Source: SURF-21 sp964592775
GTDB lineage: Bacteria > Actinomycetota > Geothermincolia > Geothermincolales > RBG-13-55-18
DNA: 6,529 nt
NCBI GenBank assembly: GCA_964592775.1
Contig: CAZQFX010000160.1
Location: forward strand, 1 to 6,529
Direction: 5' to 3'
Both the position numbers and the translations under genes were made by a program. Below are positions 1 through 5,680 of this stretch, one piece after another; positions within the stretch are counted from its first letter, which is position 1, and each line of letters starts with the position of its first letter. The notes under the pieces are model-generated. The model searched no databases, was not told the DNA's origin, and was given only the letters and a program-made list of their open reading frames with translations.

Positions 1-196
1 TCCCAAAATTGCGGCAAAATAGGCCTCATAATGGAGGGCGAACTGTCAATAATGGCCCATTTCGGTGAATATGTGGAGAGCGATATGTCTGGCGCAGGGT
101 TTGTGCGACAGCCTCCCTAAAGGTTCTTATCCGAGAAGTATCAACGATATGGCGTTCTACCGGTCTTATCAGAAGCAGTAAATGCGGCAGGGTATA
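1..196. other. Gene-free left edge
   Basis: I see no convincing gene here. The segment lies downstream of the minus-strand radical SAM gene. I could not find a hairpin followed by a T tract that would serve as its terminator. Two related words, CTTATCCGAGAAG near 125 and CTTATCAGAAG near 165, form a short degenerate direct repeat. Positions 26-85 can be cut into three 20-base segments with related starts (TCATAATGG, TCAATAATGG, TGAATATG). This could be the end of a mobile element cut by the window edge, but the similarity is weak. Confidence 0.35.
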
Positions 197-1291
197 TCAC
201 CCCAGCAGGTGGAGGTTGCCGATGTGCACGCGAGTGAGGCCGGCGGCGAGGGCGGCGTCGCGGCACTCCTCCGCCCTGCGGCGGGAGGTCACCGGCAGGT
301 CGCGCATGGCGTGCCGGGGGTGGAAGGCGAGCAGGGAATAGGGTATGCACGCGTCCAGCGCGGCGATGAAGGCGGCTATTCTCCCCACCTCGTCCGCGTC
401 CACGTAGCCGGGGACCAGCAGGGTGCTGGCGACCACCGGGGGAGGGTCGGGACGCTCCGCTATGCGCGAGGCGGCGTAGGCGAAGTTCTCCAGGGTGCGC
501 GCGTTCGATACCCCGCACAGCGCGCGGTGCAGCGTGGGGTCGAAGGCCTTGAGGTCGAACTTGACGCAGCCGTCGCTCTTCAGGCTCAGGTCCAGGGCGC
601 GCCGCAGCAGGCCGGGGTGCATGGAGCCGTTGGTCTCCCAGCAGATGCGCACCATCCCTTCCTGGCGCTGCAGGGCCAGCTCGGAGGCGCGGAGCGCCAC
701 GGGCATCTGGGGCGAGGGGTCGCCGCCGAAATGACAGATGCACGCGGTGGACTCCCCTGCCGCCTCCGCCAGCTCCCGCGAGGTGACCACCGGCCCGAGG
801 CAGGCGGTGAGCATGCGGAATTGCGAGTTCTGGCAGAAGAGGCAGTCGAAGGTGCAGGCCCCCAGGAAGACGGCCAGGTTGTTCCGCCCCCTGTCCCTGC
901 TGCCCCGGCATACCCAGTCGGCTACGCAGTTGGTGGGCAGGGGATCGTTGTAATATTCCGCGATGCCGCAGCGCGCCATACCCGAGAGATGGAGCAGTTT
1001 CCCGTCCCTGACCACCCGCAGGCCGCAGTAACCGCGCTCCCCCTCACCCAACACGCATTCGTTTCCGCATATGCGGCAGGTCCTGCCCCCCGCCGTACGC
1101 GGGGGCAGGGGCGGTAGCCCGTAGGTGAAGCGCGCCTTCTTGTGGGCGCCCTCGATGCATCTCTCCACCAGTTCCCCACCGGCCCTGATGCAGGAGGAAC
1201 AGAGTGCCAGGGCACCGGAGATCTCGTTCGATTCCGCCCCGCACGACAGGCATGTCGCCTTCTCCCCGTAGCTTGCCCGCATGGTCATCAT
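197..1291 (-). CDS. Radical SAM enzyme, PflA-like, with Cys-rich N-terminus
   Basis: This 364-residue protein is a radical SAM iron-sulfur enzyme. The core motif CxxxCxxC is at residues 146-153 (Cys146, 150, 153, in GACTFDCLFCQNSQF), where a 4Fe-4S cluster would reductively cleave S-adenosylmethionine. Further radical SAM barrel signatures follow: GGDPSP (189-194, like the GGEP motif), WETNG (218-222), KFDLKAFD (244-251) and TLLVPGYVD (290-298). These resemble glycyl-radical-enzyme activases and AmmeMemoRadiSam-type proteins. The block CRICGNEC...GYCGLR (72-91), before DPLPTNC (116-122), is the segment that precedes the core in that group. An extra N-terminal pair of CxxC motifs (Cys14/17 and Cys31/34) looks like a zinc ribbon or metal site. 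The substrate is unknown, and no glycyl radical enzyme lies nearby. The start could be Met1 (1291) or Met4 (1282). AGGA sits 8 bases before Met4 but directly against Met1, so Met4 may be the true start. The family call is firm; the function is not. Confidence 0.9.
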   Translation of the reverse strand: MMTMRASYGEKATCLSCGAESNEISGALALCSSCIRAGGELVERCIEGAHKKARFTYGLPPLPPRTAGGRTCRICGNECVLGEGERGYCGLRVVRDGKLLHLSGMARCGIAEYYNDPLPTNCVADWVCRGSRDRGRNNLAVFLGACTFDCLFCQNSQFRMLTACLGPVVTSRELAEAAGESTACICHFGGDPSPQMPVALRASELALQRQEGMVRICWETNGSMHPGLLRRALDLSLKSDGCVKFDLKAFDPTLHRALCGVSNARTLENFAYAASRIAERPDPPPVVASTLLVPGYVDADEVGRIAAFIAALDACIPYSLLAFHPRHAMRDLPVTSRRRAEECRDAALAAGLTRVHIGNLHLLG

Positions 1292-1312
1292 CCTATGATC
1301 GTCCAGCCGATT

Positions 1313-1318
1313 CTTATA
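1313..1318 (-). promoter_or_regulatory. Possible -10 box for the radical SAM gene
   Basis: On the minus strand, TATAAG lies 21 bases before the first ATG of the radical SAM gene, which would give a leader of about 15 bases. I see no matching -35 box at the usual distance, so this is only a candidate. Confidence 0.25.
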
Positions 1319-1338
1319 TTCAACAATTGACCGGTAGT

Positions 1339-1456
1339 CCGGGGGTCAGCACTCCATTCTACACACATCCGCAAGGAAGGCACATTGCCTGACTTAATCA
1401 ATCGTTCTCCGCGCATGTGGGCCTGACCCCTTATGTGGAAAATGGAGGGCTGCCCT
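1339..1456. repeat. Cluster of CTGACCCC repeat remnants
   Basis: The divergent gap 1292-1575 contains several related words. On the minus strand, positions 1341-1359 read TAGAATGGAGTGCTGACCCC. On the plus strand, CTGACCCC is at 1423-1430, and 1439-1456 reads AAAATGGAGGGCTGCCCT, a degenerate form of the same phrase. The copies at 1342-1349 and 1423-1430 face each other as inverted 8-base arms separated by 73 bases. By eye I found exact CTGACCCC only in non-coding parts of the window, never inside a gene. These look like remnants of the stem-loop repeat seen complete at 1519-1553. Confidence 0.45.
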
Positions 1457-1518
1457 GAAAATACACGCTCAAATACTATATGTTGTGCCGCCAGCCGCTG
1501 AAGATTTTCATTATCCGT

Positions 1519-1553
1519 GGTGTCGCGGCCGCGCGACATGGATGGCTGACCCC
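1519..1553 (+). repeat. REP-like stem-loop repeat, copy A
   Basis: The element has a perfect 7-base-pair hairpin (TGTCGCG, loop GCCG, CGCGACA, at 1521-1538), then 7 bases, then CTGACCCC (1546-1553). The same architecture occurs on the minus strand at 6260-6226. Over 35 ungapped positions the copies agree at 26, and one stem pair changes from T-A to C-G, so pairing is kept. This is the pattern of a repetitive extragenic palindrome, a class often mobilised by REP-associated tyrosine transposases. No such transposase is in this window. Its position just before the next gene argues that the gene starts at 1576, not at an upstream codon within 1480-1575. Confidence 0.6.
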
Positions 1554-1562
1554 TATTTCTCA

Positions 1563-1568
1563 TATACT
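1563..1568 (+). promoter_or_regulatory. Possible -10 box for a leaderless transcript
   Basis: TATACT ends 7 bases before the ATG at 1576, so transcription would begin at or one base before the start codon. No Shine-Dalgarno sequence precedes this ATG, which fits leaderless translation. The -35 region is poor. This is inferred from spacing alone. Confidence 0.4.
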
Positions 1569-1575
1569 TATTATC

Positions 1576-2118
1576 ATGGCAGCGGGCGAGGTTGGAAAAT
1601 CGGCTGGGGAACCGGCCAGAAGAGCCGGGAACGCCGTCAAGTGGGCCTTCGTATTGGGGCTCGCCGCCACGGCGGCCGCTATCGGCTTCTTCACCATATT
1701 CCGCACCCCTCCTGCCCAGTCCGCAGTGGAACAGGCGTTCGCCTTGGTCGAGGAGTGGGATGCGGAGGGATTCATGTCGTACGTCGACCCGGATGGGCAG
1801 TTGGGGCGGTTGTGGTACGGGAACGAGCAGGGGGGGCGGGATGCCATCCTGTCCCTGCTCGAGCGCTACAGGCTCGAGTTCTCATCCCTGAAGTTCGCGA
1901 CCCGCGCGCAGGGGGATGTTGCCGAGGTCGAGCTGAAGGGTGGGCGGGTTACTATTTATTACCAGTATGAGAAGGGCCCTCCCGCCGCTTTTTTCGACCT
2001 TGAAGACGCCGACCTGGTATTCTACGTGGAAAAGAAGGGGGGTGTCTGGCTCATCGAGGGCGTGAACTACGACGTCATGGAATTGCTCTCGGGAGACCTG
2101 GATTTACTGCCCTTATAG
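1576..2118 (+). CDS. Membrane-anchored NTF2-like hypothetical protein
   Basis: This 180-residue protein has no identified function. The first 20 residues are basic (Arg15, Arg16, Lys22). They are followed by one hydrophobic segment at about 22-42 (rich in Ala, Leu, Gly, ending GFFTIF). The predicted arrangement is N-terminus inside with a C-terminal domain outside the cytoplasmic membrane. Residues from about 50 begin SAVEQAFALVEEWDAEGFMSY and end with a KGGVWLIEGVNYD strand. This helix-then-beta pattern, in which a helix leads to a sheet ending in an xxGxWxI strand, is typical of NTF2-like or DUF4878-type domains that bind small ligands or partners. The frame is open from 1480, but I chose the ATG at 1576. 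The upstream part overlaps the stem-loop repeat and is not protein-like, and a -10-like box sits 7 bases ahead of this ATG. No ribosome binding site is visible at either start. The lipoprotein at 2569 has a similar plan and may be a distant relative. Confidence 0.7.
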   Translation: MAAGEVGKSAGEPARRAGNAVKWAFVLGLAATAAAIGFFTIFRTPPAQSAVEQAFALVEEWDAEGFMSYVDPDGQLGRLWYGNEQGGRDAILSLLERYRLEFSSLKFATRAQGDVAEVELKGGRVTIYYQYEKGPPAAFFDLEDADLVFYVEKKGGVWLIEGVNYDVMELLSGDLDLLPL

Positions 2119-2568
2119 CGGTGAGGTCGGCGTGGACCGGTATTCTGCCGCTGTGGAAGGCGGGCGCATGAACAGGCGGGCATGCGGAAGGTTGTAGAGA
2201 AGCAGCCTTCAGGGGGCTGGGAGGACATTTAACTCCAAGGCTGGTTGTGGTTCGGAAGGGCTTCATATGCGGGGCGGAAAGGAGGCGCGCAGCAGAGCAT
2301 GGGTGCGGGAAAGGATACCGAAAGGGAGTTTTCGGGAGGCCGGGAGGACATCCCACTCCAGGGCTGGTCGTGGCTCGGAAGGATCTCAAAGTGCGGGGCG
2401 GAAAGGAGATGCATGGCTGGGCCCGGGCATAGGAAAGTATGCCGGGAAACCATCCTCGGCGGAGATGGGCTCCCTTCCCTTTCGGGGGTGGCCGCGGTGC
2501 GAACGGACCCCGCGGTTGATGCACGAAGGGGAAGTGTGCCAGTGCCGGGATATAGAGGCCGACGTAAC
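2119..2568. other. 450-base gene-free region with repeats
   Basis: No reading frame here looks like a real protein. The plus frame that runs into the lipoprotein from 2245 is low-complexity and comes from the repeats. Just after the upstream gene's stop, 2117-2152 can fold as two nested short stems (AGCGG with CCGCT, GGTC with GACC). It lacks a T tract, so it is at best a weak terminator. The remainder is dominated by the 123-base direct repeats. Confidence 0.5.
2170..2464. repeat. Degenerate 123-base direct repeats
   Basis: The word GGGAGGACAT occurs at 2219-2228 and again at 2342-2351, a period of 123 bases. The first 40 bases of the two units match at 34 positions. Both then share an identical 17-base stretch, TGCGGGGCGGAAAGGAG, ending at 2284 and 2408. 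The latter part of each unit (GCATGGGTGCGGGAAAGG and similar) is also related. A partial earlier copy at about 2170-2218 precedes unit 1. Because 123 is a multiple of 3, the same frame repeats (EDI-LQGW-W-GR), but the first copy has an in-frame TAA at 2230-2232, so I read it as non-coding. It could be a structured RNA, a regulatory array or decayed mobile DNA. Confidence 0.6.
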
Positions 2569-2994
2569 ATGTTTGCCTTGCGCGCGTCCGGACTCCTCGC
2601 GCTCCTGGCTCCGATCATGGCGGCCGCGTCCATCCTGGTGGCCGCCTCGGGCTGCTCGGCCTCCACGCCGCAGCGTACGGTCGGTGACTTCATCTCCGCG
2701 CGCATCTCAGGAAACGACGGGAAGGCGGCCGGCCTCACCGTGGAGGAGGACCTCGCCGAATACATGGGAGGAGAGCTGTTCCTGTACGCGTCCGACGTCT
2801 CGTACACAATAGAGCCGCCGCAGGTGGACGGAGACCGCGCGCTGGTGGTCGTGCATTTCAGTTGGGATGACCAGTCGGCGGATATACCCTACGTCACCCG
2901 GCGGGTGGGGTCGAAGTGGAAGGTGGCCCTGCGCGAGACCGAGGAGTTGTGGCTTCCCGGTGTCGAGGTGGAAGAGGCGCCCGCTCAGAGTTAG
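2569..2994 (+). CDS. Putative lipoprotein, NTF2-like
   Basis: This 141-residue protein has a classic lipoprotein signal. A short basic start (MFALR) leads into a hydrophobic core rich in Leu, Ala and Ile, then the lipobox ASGC with Cys29. Signal peptidase II would cleave before that Cys, and the mature protein would be lipid-anchored on the outer face of the cytoplasmic membrane. The mature part (about 30-141) starts with a helix (TVGDFISARISGNDGKAAGL) and ends in strands such as VGSKWKVALRETEEL. This resembles NTF2-like or DUF4878-type domains, as in the protein at 1576. I chose the ATG at 2569 because it begins the signal peptide. An AGAGG lies 10 bases upstream as a weak ribosome binding site, and TATAGA overlaps it as a possible -10 box. 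The stop codon is 3 bases from the end of lon on the other strand. The substrate or partner is unknown. Confidence 0.75.
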   Translation: MFALRASGLLALLAPIMAAASILVAASGCSASTPQRTVGDFISARISGNDGKAAGLTVEEDLAEYMGGELFLYASDVSYTIEPPQVDGDRALVVVHFSWDDQSADIPYVTRRVGSKWKVALRETEELWLPGVEVEEAPAQS

Positions 2995-2997
2995 CGC

Positions 2998-5643
2998 TCA
3001 GGCTTTCTTCGCCGTTCCTCCTTTCTCTGCCATGGCCTTCTTCGAGGTTTTTTTCGTGACAGACCCGGATGCCTTTTTCACCACCGGCCTGGAGGCCTTC
3101 TTGGCGTCCGGTTTGGATGTCTTTCTCGCGATCTTCCTGGCGGCCTTCCCCGGTTTGGCGGCTCCCTTCACCGCCGAGCGTTTCTTGGCCGACAGGCCTC
3201 CGGTGGGCTTCTTCGCGGCCGGTGCGGACGCCTTCACCGCCGAGCGCTTCCTCGCCACTCCGGACATGGGCTTCTCCGCCTTCGCCGCTGCCGGCTTGCC
3301 GTCCAGGTGGAGGGCTATCTTGAAGACCTCCTCGATATGTCTTACCGGCACGAACCTGAGGTCCTTACGGATGAAGGCCGGTATCTCCTCCAGGTACTTC
3401 TGGTTCTCCTCGGGGATGACGATCTTCTTCACCCCGGCGCGGTGAGCGGCGAGCACCTTCTCCTTCAGGCCGCCGATGGGCAGCACCTTGCCCCGCAGCG
3501 TTATCTCCCCCGTCATGCCCACTTCCTTGCGCACTTTCCTGCCCGTTATGGAGGACATGAGGGCGGTGGCCATGGTCACGCCCGCGCTGGGTCCATCCTT
3601 GGGTATAGCCCCGGCCGGCACGTGCACGTGCATGTCATTGTTCTTGAAGAAGTCCGGCGCTACCCCGAAGCGCTCCGCGACGCTGCGGCAATAGGTAAGC
3701 GCCGCCCTGGCGGATTCCTGCATGACGTCCCCGAGCTTGCCGGTGAGGATGAGCTCTCCATCCCCGGGCATCACCTGTGACTCCACGAAGAGGACGTCGC
3801 CGCCCGCCTCCGTCCAGGCCAGGCCGGTGGCCACCCCCACCTCGTCCGCCTCCTCCAGGACCTCGAAACGGAACCTGGAGGGGCCCAGCAGCTCGTGCAG
3901 GTCCTTTTCGCCGATCTTCCGGCTGCGGCGCCGGCCGGCCGCGATATCGGTGGCCACCTTGCGGCAGACGGTGGCTATTTCGCGCTCCAGGTTGCGCACG
4001 CCCGCCTCGCGCGTGTAGTTGCGTATGATGGCGCGCAGGGCTTCCTCGGTGATGTTGATCTGGCTCTTCTTAAGTCCGTGGAACTCGTACTGGCGCGGCA
4101 GCAGGTGGTCCGTGGCGATGTGTGCCTTTTCCACTTCCGTATAGCCGGGCAGCTCCAGCACCTCCATGCGGTCGAGCAGGGCGGGATGGATGGGGACGGG
4201 GGTGTTGGCGGTGGTTATGAACATCACCTTGGAGAGGTCGAAGTCCACGTCCAGGTAATGGTCGGAGAAGGAGTGGTTCTGCTCCGGGTCGAGCACCTCC
4301 AGGAGCGCGGAGGCGGGGTCGCCGCGGAAGTCGGCGCCGATCTTGTCCACCTCGTCCAGCATGAACACCGGGTTGTTGGAGCCCGCCCTCTGGATGCCCC
4401 GGATGATGCGGCCGGGCAGGGCCCCAATGTAGGTGCGCCGGTGTCCCCTGATCTCCGCCTCGTCGTGCATCCCCCCCAGGGAGATGCGCACGAACTTGCG
4501 CCCCAGGGCGCGGGCGATGGACTGGCCCAGCGAGGTCTTGCCCACGCCGGGCGGCCCCACGAAGCAGAGGATGGGGCCCTTCATGTCCTCCTTGAGCTTG
4601 CGCACCGCCAGGTACTCGACGATGCGGTCCTTCACCTTGTCCAGGTCGTAGTGGTCCTCGTCCAGCACCTGCCGCGCACGCTTGATGTCCAGGTTGTCCT
4701 CGGTGCCAATGTTCCAGGGCAGGCTGGTGAGCCATTCCAGATAGGTGCGCGCCACCGTGTACTCCGCCGCGGCCACCGGCATCTTGGCCAGGCGGTCCAG
4801 CTCCCGCTCCGCCTCCTTGCGGGCGCCCTCGGACATGCCGCTCTGTTCGATCTTCTCCCGGAACTCGCTTATCTCCAGGGTGCGCTCGTCCACCTCGCCC
4901 AACTCTTTCTGGATGGCCTTGAGTTGCTCGCGCAGGAAATACTCCCGCTGGCTCTTGGACATCTCCGTCTGCACCTCGGATTGGATCTTCGAGCCTATCT
5001 CCAGAATCTCGATCTCCTTGTTGAGGAACACCGTCAGCTTCTCCAGGCGCTCCTTGACGTCCAGGGCCTCCAGGAGCTTCTGCTTCTCCTCCAGGTCGAT
5101 ATTGATGTTGGAGGCGATGAAATCGGCGAGGTTATTGGGCTCGCCGATGTTCATGGCGGCGATGAATATCTCGCCGGGCAGGTAGGGGGCGAGGGAGACC
5201 ATCTTCTTGAACTGGGTGAGGACGTTGCGGGCGATGCCCTCCAGTTCCACCGACTCCTCCACGATCTCCTGCGCTTTCTCCACCTTAGCCTTGAGGTAAG
5301 GCTGGCTCTCCACGTACTCCACGATGCGTATCCTCTGCACCCCCTGCACGAAGAGCTGCATGGACCCGTCTGGCAGCTTGAGCATGCGGATGATGGCCGC
5401 CGCGGTGCCTATATCGTAGATCTGCCTGGGCTCCGGCGTCTCCACCTCCTCCTTGCTGGCCATCGCGGCCACCAGGCGGTCGGCGGAAAGCGCGTCGTCG
5501 ATGAGCCTGACGTACTCCTCCCTGGTTATGAGCAGGGGCACGATGATATGGGGGTATATGACCGTGTCCTTGAGGGGGAGCACGGGGAGTATCTCGGGTA
5601 TGTAGGGCTCGGCCATGACCAAGGGGAAATCGTTTTCAGGCAA
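2998..5643 (-). CDS. lon: ATP-dependent Lon protease with basic C-terminal tail
   Basis: This 881-residue protein is a cytoplasmic Lon (LonA) protease that unfolds and degrades damaged and selected regulatory proteins. The N-terminal substrate-binding domain spans about 17-210, and a coiled segment covers about 205-290. The AAA+ module has Walker A GPPGVGKT (363-370), Walker B VFMLDEVD (426-433) and sensor-1 Asn480 in TTAN. The protease domain has catalytic Ser686 in KDGPSAG and Lys729 in GGLKEKV. Their 43-residue spacing equals that of Escherichia coli Lon (Ser679, Lys722), so the catalytic dyad is intact. The usual family length is about 775-820. The typical end, HIEEVFKIAL, is at 769-778, and roughly 100 further basic residues follow. 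The start is TTG at 5643, because AGGAGG lies 6 bases upstream and the next ATG (5616) has no ribosome binding site. The gene follows hsp20 by 37 bases and probably shares its transcript. Confidence 0.97.
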   Translation of the reverse strand: MPENDFPLVMAEPYIPEILPVLPLKDTVIYPHIIVPLLITREEYVRLIDDALSADRLVAAMASKEEVETPEPRQIYDIGTAAAIIRMLKLPDGSMQLFVQGVQRIRIVEYVESQPYLKAKVEKAQEIVEESVELEGIARNVLTQFKKMVSLAPYLPGEIFIAAMNIGEPNNLADFIASNINIDLEEKQKLLEALDVKERLEKLTVFLNKEIEILEIGSKIQSEVQTEMSKSQREYFLREQLKAIQKELGEVDERTLEISEFREKIEQSGMSEGARKEAERELDRLAKMPVAAAEYTVARTYLEWLTSLPWNIGTEDNLDIKRARQVLDEDHYDLDKVKDRIVEYLAVRKLKEDMKGPILCFVGPPGVGKTSLGQSIARALGRKFVRISLGGMHDEAEIRGHRRTYIGALPGRIIRGIQRAGSNNPVFMLDEVDKIGADFRGDPASALLEVLDPEQNHSFSDHYLDVDFDLSKVMFITTANTPVPIHPALLDRMEVLELPGYTEVEKAHIATDHLLPRQYEFHGLKKSQINITEEALRAIIRNYTREAGVRNLEREIATVCRKVATDIAAGRRRSRKIGEKDLHELLGPSRFRFEVLEEADEVGVATGLAWTEAGGDVLFVESQVMPGDGELILTGKLGDVMQESARAALTYCRSVAERFGVAPDFFKNNDMHVHVPAGAIPKDGPSAGVTMATALMSSITGRKVRKEVGMTGEITLRGKVLPIGGLKEKVLAAHRAGVKKIVIPEENQKYLEEIPAFIRKDLRFVPVRHIEEVFKIALHLDGKPAAAKAEKPMSGVARKRSAVKASAPAAKKPTGGLSAKKRSAVKGAAKPGKAARKIARKTSKPDAKKASRPVVKKASGSVTKKTSKKAMAEKGGTAKKA
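3001..3300 (-). repeat. Repeat-built, histone-like tail of Lon
   Basis: Residues 782-881 of Lon hold, by hand count, about 26 Lys and 6 Arg against 3 acidic residues. They contain no aromatic, Cys or His residues and are otherwise Ala, Ser, Thr, Pro and Gly. The tail is made of duplications. A unit of about 22 residues with core KRSAVK occurs around 790-811 and 812-833; in DNA, 15 identical bases recur at 3166-3180 and 3232-3246, a 66-base period. An octad with pattern S-x-P-x-x-K-K-A follows at 843-850 and 851-858, with looser forms at 859-866. Such disordered basic tails are known from histone H1-like proteins and actinobacterial HU and bind nucleic acid or polyphosphate. The role here is inferred. 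Confidence 0.8.
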
Positions 5644-5649
5644 GGTGTA

Positions 5650-5655
5650 CCTCCT
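5650..5655 (-). promoter_or_regulatory. Ribosome binding site of lon, fixes the TTG start
   Basis: On the minus strand, AGGAGG is followed by TACACC and then TTG. This 6-base spacing is near ideal. The next in-frame ATG, nine codons downstream, is preceded by a pyrimidine-rich stretch with no such site, so TTG is the likely initiation codon. It may modestly lower the Lon level relative to Hsp20. Confidence 0.8.
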
Positions 5656-5680
5656 GTAATCCTGGTCCCGTCACCGGGCT

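Noticed and set aside
182..1117. 311-codon plus-strand open frame opposite the radical SAM gene
   Set aside because: It is antisense to a gene with unmistakable radical SAM motifs, and its own translation is Gly/Arg/Ala-rich and not protein-like.
1480..1575. Upstream extension of the membrane protein
   Set aside because: It covers the stem-loop repeat, lacks a ribosome binding site, and would put 32 unrelated residues before the anchor.
2170..2464. CRISPR array
   Set aside because: There are too few units, the period is too long, and similarity is spread over the whole unit rather than alternating between repeat and spacer.
2245..2568. Upstream extension of the lipoprotein reading frame
   Set aside because: It is made of the 123-base repeats and would bury the signal peptide inside the protein. 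The ATG at 2569 begins a proper lipoprotein signal.
2229..2807. 192-codon minus-strand open frame over the repeats and the lipoprotein gene
   Set aside because: It is antisense to the lipoprotein signal region. Its internal peptide repeats simply reflect the DNA repeats, and there is no ribosome binding site.
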